The translations under genes and the position numbers were made by a program. The notes below the pieces were generated by a model. That model saw only the letters and a program-made list of their open reading frames with translations, ran no database searches and was not told the origin of the DNA. Positions 44,726-54,520 of a DNA stretch of 64,000 bases are shown here, in pieces; positions within the stretch are counted from its first letter, which is position 1; each line of letters opens with the position of its first letter. The stretch comes from Zea mays (taxonomy: Eukaryota; Streptophyta; Magnoliopsida; Poales; Poaceae): contig NC_050099.1 of the NCBI RefSeq assembly GCF_902167145.1, positions 17,250,434 to 17,314,433 on the forward strand, in the 5' to 3' direction.

Positions 44726-45616
44726 GGCACGAAGGATACGTAGAAACAAAGGACGTTGCATCCGAAACCTAAAATCGATAACAACGCAAAAAAATAAGAA
44801 TATGAAGCTCCAAATCAAAGTCAAAACATTACTTAGGAAACGTACCTTCGACGAAATACATGGGATGGATACACTGGATTTGGTCCGAAGTAGTGGTGCT
44901 TGATGAGATTTTCTCCAGCAGCGTGGTCCCTATGGATAACACGGCGAGGCAATGAGGAGCGCCTACGACGCGTGCTCGTGTCTCCGAGTACAAGGTGGTC
45001 AACATGTTGCCAAAGCAACAAGTTATCGATCTCATCGTCCGAATCATCGGATGACGAAGATAACACTAGGCTTCGCAATGAGTCCATGACGAGCTCAACT
45101 AAGACTACGTACTACGTACTTCGGATGGAATGGCGGATGATACAGGAGAGACGACTGTGTAGTTGAGTGGAGCATGGCCGCAGGGGTAGCATATTTATAC
45201 ATGGCTTGGGTGTGTGAAGGAAGCCAGAGGGTCGTGGCTTGCCGTAGAAGCCAGTCGTGTGGTGGAAGCCACTCGTGTCGTGTACGAGAAGAATGCGAAT
45301 TTCTATTTTTTTTAAACAAAATTCGACCGTATTTATACTAACGTATTAATACTAATTATGAAGTTTGTTAATTAATTGTGGTTCATGTTGCGCCCGTAAA
45401 CTGTGGAAATAAGAAATAAAAATAAAATTAATATTGGATGGTAGTTGAGTTAGTTGATGATGAAAGTATATAATATTGTTGTTGTGGGGTATAGAGGATT
45501 GATATAGGGGGAACCGCTGTAGAGCGTGGAGATATAGGGGGAGAGAGAACGCTGACGTGGCACGTGAGTGAGATATAGAGGGAGAAATTTAGGGGGAACA
45601 GTTGAAGACAGTCTCA

Positions 45617-46617
45617 CCAGACCACGACGTCATCTACGCCCCCCTCTGCATCACGCCACGCCGTCATTTCGATCCCCCGCCAGGGCAGCAGGCAAGCAGG
45701 TGCCCTTTTCTTCCATTGCCCATGCAAAGTCACTTGCAGTTTTACCTTTTCTCATTCAAGTTCCGATCTTGCGATCTTCATTTGCTTAATGACTTTACTG
45801 CCACCTGTTGATGACATCAAGCGTAGTGTTGGTTAACCATTGAATGCTTCTGTTTTCTACAGAAAAATTCCTGGCCTAGAATTTCATTTCGTATAAACAA
45901 AATAACTGAAACGAAAAGAAGTGGTTGACTTAGGTTCCGTTTTTTTTATATATTTCTATGCTTAATAAATCGGCTCCAATTTACCTCCCCAGCTCAAGGC
46001 CTCAAGTGTCAGGTATGAATGTATGATACATTGAGGTGCTGATTGGTTTGACAATTTAGGGAAGTAATCAGTTTACATTGATATCTGTTACCATAACTTT
46101 AAGTTTGGTTGTAATAGGCTGCAATCGATCACGGCGGTATCATGCTTGTTAAAATTCATTAACGCTCCCTTAGCTTCCGGTCGTGATCCAATGCCCCGCT
46201 ATTTCAGTGCTCACGTGGGCATTGTAACAGATACCAGGAGCATATATTCCCATTAATGTTGCCTCTTTTATGGCTGAAACAAACAGCACCTGAGATTCAC
46301 GTTTTCATCACATTATTTGGTACTATTGGATCGTTTGTTAGACTGCATGATGTTGTTGGTTATCAGTATGATACTATGATTGTTCCCATACCTGTGTCCA
46401 TGATATATCAAAGGGTGACCATGGCTTGCCTTTTTCTGTACGCAGGGCCGGGCCAGCATAAATCAGGGCCCTGTACCGATTTTTTTTCTTTGTTAAGAAT
46501 CGATGATATAGGTTAATCTCCTCTATTAACATACATTAACATGTGAAGGAGTGTAAGTTTTTCCAAATAGACTCAAACATGTTTTCCTTCCTTTGCGTCA
46601 TTACTTTAAACTATGTG
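45617..46617. other. Unassigned segment right of the PIF element
   Basis: About 1 kb of mixed sequence. An 86-codon frame at 46256-46516 has no domain and an A/T-rich, ordinary look. GGGCCGGGCC near 46446 is the only striking word. Low-copy host DNA or old transposon remains are both possible. Confidence 0.4.
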
Positions 46618-47353
46618 TGTTAGTACTTGATTTCAATTCTCCTAAAAGTATCGAAGATCAAGGCAAGACAAGTTAGATATAAAGACCTTCGTCCTCTCAT
46701 ATAACACTTCTTTGGAGTCCTCTCATATAACACTTCTTTGGAGTGTTAGAATAAAGGATGAAGTTTTTTAGAGAGAAACACAATGAAATAGCATGAAAAA
46801 GACAATGTAAAACATTATATGGAACTCATCTCATAGGTCGTAGCATTTAATTCCATTTCTTCTGATATCAAACAAGTTTACAAACATACCTTTGGCTCCT
46901 GGATACAAGATGGCACGAAGGTTCTTCGGTGGCTAAGTGGCACGAAGTAATGGACCCTCTAAAGGTACTTTATGTAGGGCATTGTTCACTTATTTATAGG
47001 GAAGATGAACCGTCTTTGTACAGAATTACAATCATGCCCCTTAAGGCTTTACAATCACTGTTTACAAATGACATCAGGGTAGTATTGTATTTTCTCCTTT
47101 CTCCACTGCTACGTAGGTCTTGGCCTTCGTCATATGAGAGCTTCTCCGCTAGCTGGCATTCGAAACCTTTCTCCTTTCCCGAAGGTATCGACTTTGGCTC
47201 GCACCTTCACCTCTTGCGCATATAGGCAAAGCTTCTTTACATGTTCCTTCGGTCGAAGATCAGCTTCATCCATCAATAGAAAAGCACATGAAACACAATT
47301 ACTTGTGCCGAAATGAAGGTTAAATGGAGACCTTCGGCATGATAGGCCCCCAA
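46618..47353 (-). repeat. Gypsy 3' LTR, minus strand, 736 bp
   Basis: On the minus strand it starts TGTTGGGGGCC after a polypurine tract (GCAAGGGGCTAC, 47354-47365) and ends near TACTAACA at 46618. It has a CCCTATAAATAAG promoter box near 47000. The CTTCGG-rich text and layout resemble the Tat-like LTRs at 37318 and 50507 but the sequence is diverged. An 18-bp phrase (CTCTCATATAACACTTCTT) is repeated at about 46694 and 46719. Confidence 0.7.
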
Positions 47354-47655
47354 CAGTAGCCCCTTGCGAAATGAGTTCGTTTCTTCATAACGAGCTTAAA
47401 TCGCAAAATAGAAAAATTGGGAGGTCTTGTGCCGAAGGTCCAAAAAACACCTTCTCGAAGCTCGTTATGAATACCCTGACTGGTAGGGCCCAGATCTCAG
47501 TGGGTACAACGGGTAAGTTAATAATCTACGGGTATAAAAGGAAGCGATACCCGACGGTGTTAGTACGACATTTGCTATCTGCTCTACCTTTGAAGCTTAC
47601 TTTGATCGCTTTTCCACCTCCAAACCAACCTTAGCTAGTTGAAAGGAAGACTTAT
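47354..47655 (-). mobile_element. Internal 3' remnant of the minus-strand Gypsy element
   Basis: Polypurine tract and adjoining sequence. On the plus strand GGGTATAAAAGG (47531-47542) is the promoter of what would be an antisense gene in this element. The remnant is cut off at 47655 by the next LTR, before any coding sequence. Confidence 0.65.
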
Positions 47656-48560
47656 TGAAAGTTCCCTATGCCCGGGAATATGATCTGGATGTCGCCTAGA
47701 GGGAGGGTGAATAGGCGATTAATAATTATCACTGTAAAAACTGGAAATTCTTACTCTACTCGAAGGATGGATTGCAGTGGAATGAAAGACCCTTCGAGTA
47801 GGTTGCAGCGGAATAGAAGTTCCTGTATTAAAATACCCTACACTTAGAAGATAGCTTGAACCACATATAAATATTGAAGTGCAAGTATAAACAGCAAATA
47901 AGACAGAGAAACAACGCACATCACAGATCAGAGCACACAGACACATGGATTTATCCCGAGGTTCGGCCAAGCCTGAAATGCTTGCATAGTCCTCGTTGGA
48001 GTTAGCCACACCTTGGCTTGGAGTCTATTTCAACTCCTTCCTCTGTTTGCTCAGATCTGTCAGTGCGACAGATAGAGCCTTCCACTATGTTGATATCAGT
48101 TACAATGATGTCGTGGCTGCTTACAATCTTCTCGACAACTCTTCGGCAGAGTAACAATGCGCTCAAGATTTTGCTCTAGCTCTCAGCAGCACTTCCCCTC
48201 TCTCTAAAGGCTTATAAGTTTGCCTCTACACAAACTAGAGAGATACATAAGAGAGGGAGAGAAAGAATTGATCCAAATGATGTATGGACTTGTTGGTTGC
48301 ACTTGTGTGCTTGTTGGAGGCGCCTAGGGGTCCCTTTTATAGTCCCAAAGGGCCTAGGAGCCATTGGAGCTTCACTTGGAAGCTCCCAGCCCTCCCTGGT
48401 TGCGGGTGCACCGGACTGTCCAGTGGCGCACCGGACAGTGACAGTAACAGATCTGATTGACAGTTTCCTTCTCTGGAAGAGCTAGCCGTTGGTGCACCGG
48501 ACAGGTTACTATTCACTGTCCTGTGCACCGGACATGTTACTATTCACTATCCTGTGCACC
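47656..48560 (-). repeat. Truncated Sirevirus-type LTR
   Basis: Aligns with the first 905 bp or so of the LTR at 51333-53110, from TGAAAGTTCCCTATGCCCGG to TGTGCACC. It then passes abruptly into Gypsy sequence at 48561. CTTAT at 47651-47655 is a candidate duplication without a partner. The CACCGGAC/GTCC repeats end at the break. Confidence 0.8.
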
Positions 48561-50019
48561 TAACTTAGCAGCTTGATAGGTAAGGATTCAGTCATTACCT
48601 TTAAAATTTCTTCTACTTCGGCAGCAGAAGGTGTCGAAGGAGCTCCCTCTTCTATCTCAGCCATCTTCGGCTCTGGAGTTGCACTTTTCCTCTTTTTCGA
48701 GGTCGCCACCTTCGGCTTAGGGCTGGATTTTTTCTTTTTCAAAGTTTTTCATCTTCTTTTACCATCCTAGCAGCCTATCTGCTCATAACGCTGACAACCC
48801 TTTTTCTCTTTGGCCCTTCAGCACCCTTGCTTAGTCGCTCATAGTCAGGGTATTCAAAATTTAAGGCATCCATTACCCGATTCAACCTTCGTTTTGGTCG
48901 GGTGCTAAAGGCCGCAGTGATTAGTTGATCTTCTTTTTTAGTATAATTGCCCAAAATTTCATTGCACATAGCCTCAATCATTTCTAGCCACTCTTGGCAA
49001 GGCTCTTTGAATTGTTTCTCAAATTTGAAGCGATATGGCAGCCGAACAAGTTCATTCTTTTTCTTTGTTCCCTTCAGCTTCGACATGCTCCATTCACTCA
49101 ACGTCGGAAATACCCCGTTGGCTAGGTATTCTTGCACTAGATCTGTAGTGCTGATATGTCCAGCCACAACCTTGAATTCTGCTACAGCTTGTTGGCAGGG
49201 TGACCTCGACGTCATGCGGCACAGGGGACTAGTCAGTCCGAAGCTTAAACTCAGTGGACTCAGGACCATCGTCTTTAACTTCTCCCTCTTTTTCTCATCG
49301 GCCTTGACATAGAACCATTCACTTTTCCAGCCGGTTGGCCACTTGGTGCGATAGCTAAATACCGGGGCCTTCGTATCCTTGCGATACACGAAGTTGTAAC
49401 AACCAAATTTCTCATGTAACCCGTCTTCTCTAGCCTTCATTTGGTAATGTAGCTCTTGCGCTCGGCAGAAAGCTTCAGCATTTGGGTCCATTCCTTGGCT
49501 TCGAAGGGCCCAGATGAAGACGCTGAGCCTAATGATAGCGTTAGGGGTCAGCTGATGAATATAGATTTCATAATTATCCAAAACTTCCCCAATCATCTCG
49601 TTCAAAAGAAACCGCAATCCCGCTTTGAAAAAGCTCTTGAAAACCACCACTTCATCTTTTTTGGGCTTTGGAGTGGTTTCTTCTCCGGCAAAGCGAATAA
49701 GCTTCTTCTCAGTCTCCCCGAAGTAACCCAGCTTTATCATCATGGGCACATCGGCCTCTGAGATAGTAGATTTTCCAAAGTCCAAGTGGCTTGGTTTTGC
49801 TGGGATAAGAGTGTTATAGTCTTTCTCTTCTTCATCAACATCTTCTTCTTCTTCGATGTCAGCCTGTTCAGCTTCGGCAGTAGGTGCACCTTCGTCAGTA
49901 GCTCCCTCCGTCATAACCAATCCCGATTGCCTCATAACTTCGGAGATCGGGGTTGTCTCGACGGCTTCGACTCTTCTCCTTCACGAGTCACCCTTGCAGT
50001 TGAGCGTACTCTGGCCATC
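48561..50019 (-). pseudogene. Antisense Transposase_28-like gene, truncated and frameshifted
   Basis: A homologue of the gene at 40547-43782 in the same relation to its LTR. The frame 49935-48775 gives VVVFKSFFKAGLRFLLNEM, IHQLTPNAIIRLSVFIWALR, WPTGWKSEWFYVKADEK and RPKRRLNRVMDALNFEYPDY, matching the other copy block by block. A likely start at ATG 50019 (MARVRSTARVTREGEESK) needs one frameshift near 49950. A stop at 48775-48777 is followed by a basic stretch (KKKKSSPKPKVATSKKRKSA), and the gene is cut at 48561. TATATAA lies at 50222-50228 upstream. Confidence 0.8.
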
Positions 50020-50506
50020 TGATGGTTAATCCCTTTCTAGTTTTTTATGAAGCTAGTAACTTTTACAGCTTTGACGAAGCTCTTTCTTTTGCCGAAGCTA
50101 AATCAAAATGATCTTTTGCTCGAGAATGCAGTGAAAAATCTTCGGCTATGGTTAAATTTTTCAACAGCACAACAGTGCAATGGCAATGAATGTTGTGGTA
50201 ACTTCACACCTACCTGTCTGTTTATATAGTGCTGCAGGTGGGAAGGTGAATCGCCAAGTTATCCGCACCCGCTGAACAGTAACCCGCACCCGCTGCATGG
50301 TGGACCTCTCGGCGCTTGTGAGGCGAATCACCAGACCGTGCATACCCGCCGCATAGTGGGCCACCTCGGGCTCGGAATAATTTAATCGTTTCTCAGCAAC
50401 GAGCTTAGGGGAGGTGTTTTTCGGACCTTCGGCATTCCGAAGCCTTGGAGATTTTTCATGGATCAAGCTCGTTACAAAAAACGATCTAGCATCGCAAAGG
50501 GGCTAC

Positions 50507-51131
50507 TGTTGGGGGTCTGCTTCGTCGCCGAAGGTCTTATAAGAAGAAACACCTTCAAAAGATCAGCACAGAAGCAAATATAGCGCGAAGATACACGCCG
50601 AAGCTACCATCCAGGTAGCTTCGGCATAGCGACGTGCCTTGAGACGAAGGGCTGCACCGACTTAAAGAGGAAAAGACCATTCGACCCATGGTAATTTGTG
50701 TCATGATTGTAACTAGTTGTAGAGGATATAAATATAATTTTGACCAGGCTGCGTCCCGTGCCTATAAATAGGTGAACAGTACCCCATACTATTCATGCTG
50801 ATTTGTATTCGCTCGTGCGTCATGCTTGTACTTTCGCCTTCTATCAAGCCGAAGGTACAAATGTAATTCAATATTGTTCTTATTTGATTATATAACAAGG
50901 GCATATAAATGATGTTATATAATCATTCATGTTATTCCTCATATTTCATATGCTTCTTCTTTCATCAATGTAAACTGTGATGATGAAGGTATGTCCTTCA
51001 TGACCTTCGTCCGAAGATCGTTATATCCTAAGGGAAATGATGCTTCGAAGGACGAAGGGCATTAACCATTTAACTTCTTTCTGTGTTGCCTTGTTCTTAA
51101 TTCCGAAGCATTTGAGAACAAGTCTCCAAAA
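50507..51131 (+). repeat. 3' LTR of the truncated Tat-like element
   Basis: Runs TGTTGGGGGTCTGC to CAAGTCTCCAAAA (the final CA is lost). TATAAATAGGTGAACAG near 50763 and the region around TGTCCTTCATGACCTTCGTCC match the LTRs at 37318 and 44078, so this is a related family or subfamily. Confidence 0.8.
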
Positions 51132-51284
51132 AATATTAATGGGCAAAACACTAACATCAAATATTTGCTCTACTTCAGGACCTAAACTCCTAAAAGTATT
51201 ATATAAATGAAAAGTCCAGGATGCATAGTTAGAGCCATCAGAATTAAGACGTTCTACAGTTACCACTTGTGATGACATCGTCAT
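51132..51284 (-). pseudogene. gag: Sirevirus gag N-terminus, cut by a Gypsy LTR
   Basis: The ATG at 51284 gives MTMSSQVVTVERLNSDGSNY, then ASWTFHLYNTFRSLG and a break at about residue 50 where the Gypsy LTR begins. The LNSDGSNYASW motif is the usual start of Copia gag (DUF4219). It lies 48 bp after the primer site of the LTR at 51333. Confidence 0.8.
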
Positions 51285-51318
51285 CTCCGGACGGCTAAGC
51301 CCACACTGGAGAGGCCTA

Positions 51319-51330
51319 GCTCTGATACCA
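51319..51330 (-). other. Primer binding site of a minus-strand Sirevirus
   Basis: The minus strand reads TGGTATCAGAGC two bases after the LTR end CTTTCA. It is complementary to initiator methionine tRNA and proves that the LTR at 51333-53110 was once a 5' LTR for the sequence on its left. Confidence 0.85.
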
Positions 51331-51332
51331 AT

Positions 51333-53110
51333 TGAAAGTTCCCTATGCCCGGGAACAGGATCTGGATGTCGCCTAGAGGGGGGTGAATAGGCGATTAATA
51401 ATTATCACTGTAAAAACTGGGAATTCTTACTCTACTCGAAGGCTGGATCGCAGTGGAATGAAAGACCCTGCGAGTAGGTTGCAGCGGAATAGAAGTTCCT
51501 ATCTTAAAATACCCTGCACTTCGAAGACAGCTTGAACCACATATAAATATTGAAGTGCAAGTATAAACAACAAATAAGACAGAGAAACAGCACACAACAC
51601 AGAGCAAAGCACACAAACACAGGGATTTATCCCGAGGTTCGGCCAAGCCTGAAGCCTAGTCCTCGTTGGAGTTAGCCAGACCTTGGCTTGGAGTCTATTT
51701 CAACTCCTTCCTCCGTTTGCTCAGATCTGTCAGTGCGACAGATAGAGCATTCCACTACGTTGATATCAGTTACAGCGATGCCGTGGCTGCTTACAATCTT
51801 CTCGACAGCACTCCGACAGAGTAACAATGCGCTCAAGATTTTGCTCTAGCTCTGAGCAGCACTTCCCCTCTCTCTAAAGGCTTATAACTTTGCCTCTACA
51901 CAAACTAGAGAGATACACAAGAGAGGGAGATAAAGAATTGATCCAAATGATGTATGGACTTGTTGGCTGCACTTGTGTGCTTGTTGGAGGCGCCTAGGGG
52001 TCCCTTTTATAGTCCCAAAGGGCCTAGGAGCCGTTGGAGCTTCATTTGGAAGCTCCCAGCCTTCCCTGGTTGCGGGTGCACCGGACTATTCGGTGGCGCA
52101 CCAGACAGTGAACAGTAACGGATCTGATTGACAGTTTCCTTCTCTGGAAGAGCTAGCCGTTGGTGCACCGGACATGTTACTATTCACTGTCCTGTGCATC
52201 GGACATGTTACTATTCACTGTCCTGTGCACCGGACAGTTACTATTCACTGTCTTGTGGACCAGCCAACAGCACACTAAGTGCTTTTTCCTCCATTCTTTC
52301 TCCGTTTGACTTCAACTTTTGGGAGGATTTTCCTGAGACGTAAACAAACACATTTAGAGTATAATCCAATTGATTTAGTCCTAGAAACTTACCTCTTTCT
52401 TGTTCTTCTCCTAGCTTTTCTGTTTCTCCTCAAGCAGAGATCAGAATGGCACTTTCTCTACAGAAAGAGTTAGAGAGCAAACCAAAGCACCAAACTTGTA
52501 GTAATAGGTGTATGCAAAATGGTTGAACACTCAAACCTTACATACTTAACCTTTTTCATCGTTTTACCCAATTTGGCATGTTTGAGGTCGATGTTGGACT
52601 CTAGACCATTAAGTCAACTTGACTTGATCTAGATTGACATATCTGAGCTCCAACTCCCTTGTTCACTTCTCGAGCTTGATCTTGAGCCTTATGACTTACA
52701 CCACATAACTGTAGATGTTACCTCATTGGTTGTAAGTCATGTCCTTATGTAGTGATCCTTGATGCACCATAACTCTTCTTAACTCGATCAACCTTGACTT
52801 TGAAAGTCTTCTTCTTCACCCCTGGCTTTGGGTTCTTGGTCTCTTTGACCTTCTCCCGTGCACTCGGTACCTCGAAGCTCTTCTTGCTTCCATCCTTGGC
52901 TTGATCGGTTGTCTCTAAGTTACGCACACCGAGTCTCACTTAAGCAGTGTTCATTATCTATAGATAATTCAGTCTTTGGACCATCACACTTGTTCACTTG
53001 TGTTGAACCCTGTTAGCCTTACATTAAGCACCTGTTCAACACTTAGCACACTTGTTAGTTCTTTAATTGGGTTGTCATCTAAACACCAAAAACCCACAAG
53101 AGAGCTTTCA
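51333..53110 (-). repeat. Sirevirus LTR of 1778 bp shared by two internal regions
   Basis: On the minus strand it runs TGAAAGCTCTCTTGTGGG to GGGAACTTTCA. It has a primer site and gag on its left and a polypurine tract (AAAAAGGGGGAGAT, 53111-53124) on its right. One LTR therefore serves as 5' end for one copy and 3' end for another. It holds CACCGGACATGTTACTATTC-type repeats near 52080-52260. Confidence 0.82.
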
Positions 53111-53265
53111 ATCTCCCCCTTTTTGGTGATTGATGGCAACACAATTAAATCTTACACAAGAATAAGATTTAAATCACAAATTTTGAATTCTAAATTTATA
53201 GAATGCTCCCCCTAAATATGTGCTTACATTAAAATCTTAACTTTGGCCTTATATGTCAAATTGCA
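53111..53265 (-). mobile_element. 3' internal region of a minus-strand Sirevirus, left piece
   Basis: Polypurine tract AAAAAGGGGGAGAT beside the LTR and a second one (TTAGGGGGAGC, near 53207). It is interrupted by the Sirevirus at 53271 and continues at 62169, as shown by the duplicated CATAC. Confidence 0.8.
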
Positions 53266-53270
53266 CATAC

Positions 53271-54470
53271 TGAAAGGGAAATGTGCCCTTGGGCCATTTC
53301 TAAGTATTTTGGTGATCTAGTGTCCAACACAAGTGCCTAAGTGTAAAATGTGGACAAAGTACAAATCAAGGATAAAGGTATATTTATCAGACTTAGTACA
53401 TTGTTTTAGAGACTAATGTATTGTGTCTAAGTGCTGGAAACAGGAAAAATCGAATTGGAATCGTCTTGGCTTGAGCAGCCAAGACTCTGCTCAGTCTGGG
53501 AGCACCGGACTGTCCGGTGGTGCACCGGACAGTGTCCGGTGCGCCAGGCTGACTCGAAGCAAACTGGCCGCTCTCGGGAATTCACCGGCGACGTACGACT
53601 ATAATTCACCGGACTGTCCGGTGTGCACCGGACTGTCCGGTGAGCCAACGGTCGGCCGGGCCAACGGTCGGCTGCGCGATCTACGCGGGACACGTGGCCG
53701 AGTCAACGGCTAGAAGGGGGCACCGGACATGTCCGGTGCGCCAACGGCTCTCTGGCTGCCAACGGTCGACTTCGCTGGAAAAGGAAAGAAATCGGGCACC
53801 GGACACTGTCCGGTGCGCCAGACGACAGAAGGCAAGAATTGCCTTTCCAGATTGCTCTCAACGGCTCCTAGCTGCCTTGGGGCTATAAAAGGGACCCCTA
53901 GGCGCATGGAGGAGTACACCAAGCATTCCTAGAGCACTCTTGATCACTCACACTCCATTCTTGCGCACTTGTTAGACATTCTAGTGATTTGAGCTCCGTT
54001 CTAGTGTGCTAGTTTCTTGAGCTCAAGTCTGGGTCTTGTGTGTGCGTATTTGCTGTGATCTTTGTGTCTTGTGTGAGTTGCTAATCCCTCCCTTGCTCCG
54101 TGCTTCTTTGTGAACTTCAAGTGTAAGGGCGAGAGGCTCCAAGTTGTGGAGATTCCTCGCAAACGGGATTAAGAAAAGCAAAGCAAAACACCGTGGTATT
54201 CAAGTAGGTCTTTGGACCACTTGAGAGGGGTTGATTGCAACCCTCGTCCGTTGGGACGCCACAACGTGGAGTAGGCAAGCGTTGGTCTTGGCCGAACCAT
54301 GGGATAAACCACTGTGCCATCTCTGTGATTGATCTCTTGTGGTTATTGTGTTTTGTTGAGACTTCTCTCTAGCCACTTGGCTATTATTGTGCTAACGCCT
54401 AACAAGTTTTTGTGGCTTAAGTTTAAAGTTTTATAGGATCACCTATTCACCCCCCCTCTAGGTGCTCTCA
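53271..54470 (+). repeat. 5' LTR, 1200 bp
   Basis: Runs TGAAAGGGAAATGTGCCC to GGTGCTCTCA. Palindromes CACCGGACTGTCCGGTG and relatives fill 53500-53820. GGGGCTATAAAAGGGACCC near 53880 is a strong TATA box. It is 38 bp shorter than the 3' LTR through loss or gain of two 19-bp palindrome units. Confidence 0.93.
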
Positions 54471-54520
54471 ATTGGAATCGGAGCCGTTCTCTTCAAGAAA
54501 GGGACTAACCGCCCGAAGAG
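54471..54520 (+). other. Primer binding site and leader
   Basis: AT plus TGGAATCGGAGCCG follows the LTR, a one-base variant of the TGGTATCGGAGCC used by the sister element. The gag ATG is at 54521. Confidence 0.8.

Larger units (their letters stand above)
36290..45087 (-). pseudogene. PIF/Harbinger transposase ORF2, split by a Gypsy element and one stop
   Basis: Minus-strand exons: 45087-44846, then 44768-44726 continuing at 37317-36290 across the Gypsy insertion. The 76-nt intron 44845-44769 is GT-AG. Motifs in order: an acidic serine-rich start (LSSSSDDSDDEIDNLL), REDDYFTVRCDATGLAGL, a helix-turn-helix part with PSDAVDEYIQIGQTTARD, MLGSIDCMHWEWRNC (first D), FFGMPGTNNDLNVL (second D), YLADGIYPNWPTFVK, and RKDIERAFGVLQARW (E). 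TAG at 36661-36659 falls between the second D and E blocks, where relatives have Q before ES/EACRKD. The Gypsy duplication GGCAC lies within codons for ILRA/VQRE. The whole DDE triad is preserved, so the loss is recent. Confidence 0.9.
32190..45613 (+). mobile_element. PIF/Harbinger transposon with ORF1 and ORF2, host of a Gypsy insertion
   Basis: The 13-bp perfect terminal inverted repeats GACTGTCTTCAAC (32190-32202) and its complement (45601-45613) are flanked by TCA at 32187-32189 and 45614-45616, fitting the TNA duplication of the superfamily. It carries a plus-strand ORF1 and a convergent minus-strand transposase. Without the 7408-bp Gypsy insert the element is about 6.0 kb, normal for a full-length PIF element. 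Damage is light: one A missing in ORF1, one stop in ORF2, and the Gypsy insertion. It may have moved recently and could have served MITEs in trans. Confidence 0.9.
48561..51131 (+). mobile_element. 3' part of a Tat-like Gypsy element
   Basis: Holds an antisense gene (48561-50019), the polypurine tract GCAAAGGGGCTAC and a 3' LTR (50507-51131). Its 5' LTR and gag are gone: the left edge is a sharp junction with a truncated Sirevirus LTR, the right edge lies within Sirevirus gag. It inserted into that gag and later lost its left part by deletion. Confidence 0.78.

Noticed and set aside
46256..46516. An 86-codon plus-strand frame
   Set aside because: No domain, no start context, no splice partner; length expected by chance.
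47354..51131. One single Gypsy element spanning from the LTR at 46618 to the LTR at 50507
   Set aside because: The two LTRs are in opposite orientation, each with its own polypurine tract, and a Sirevirus LTR lies between, so they are different elements.
52745..52939. A 64-codon lysine-rich minus-strand frame
   Set aside because: Lies inside the 1.78-kb Sirevirus LTR; no evidence of a gene.
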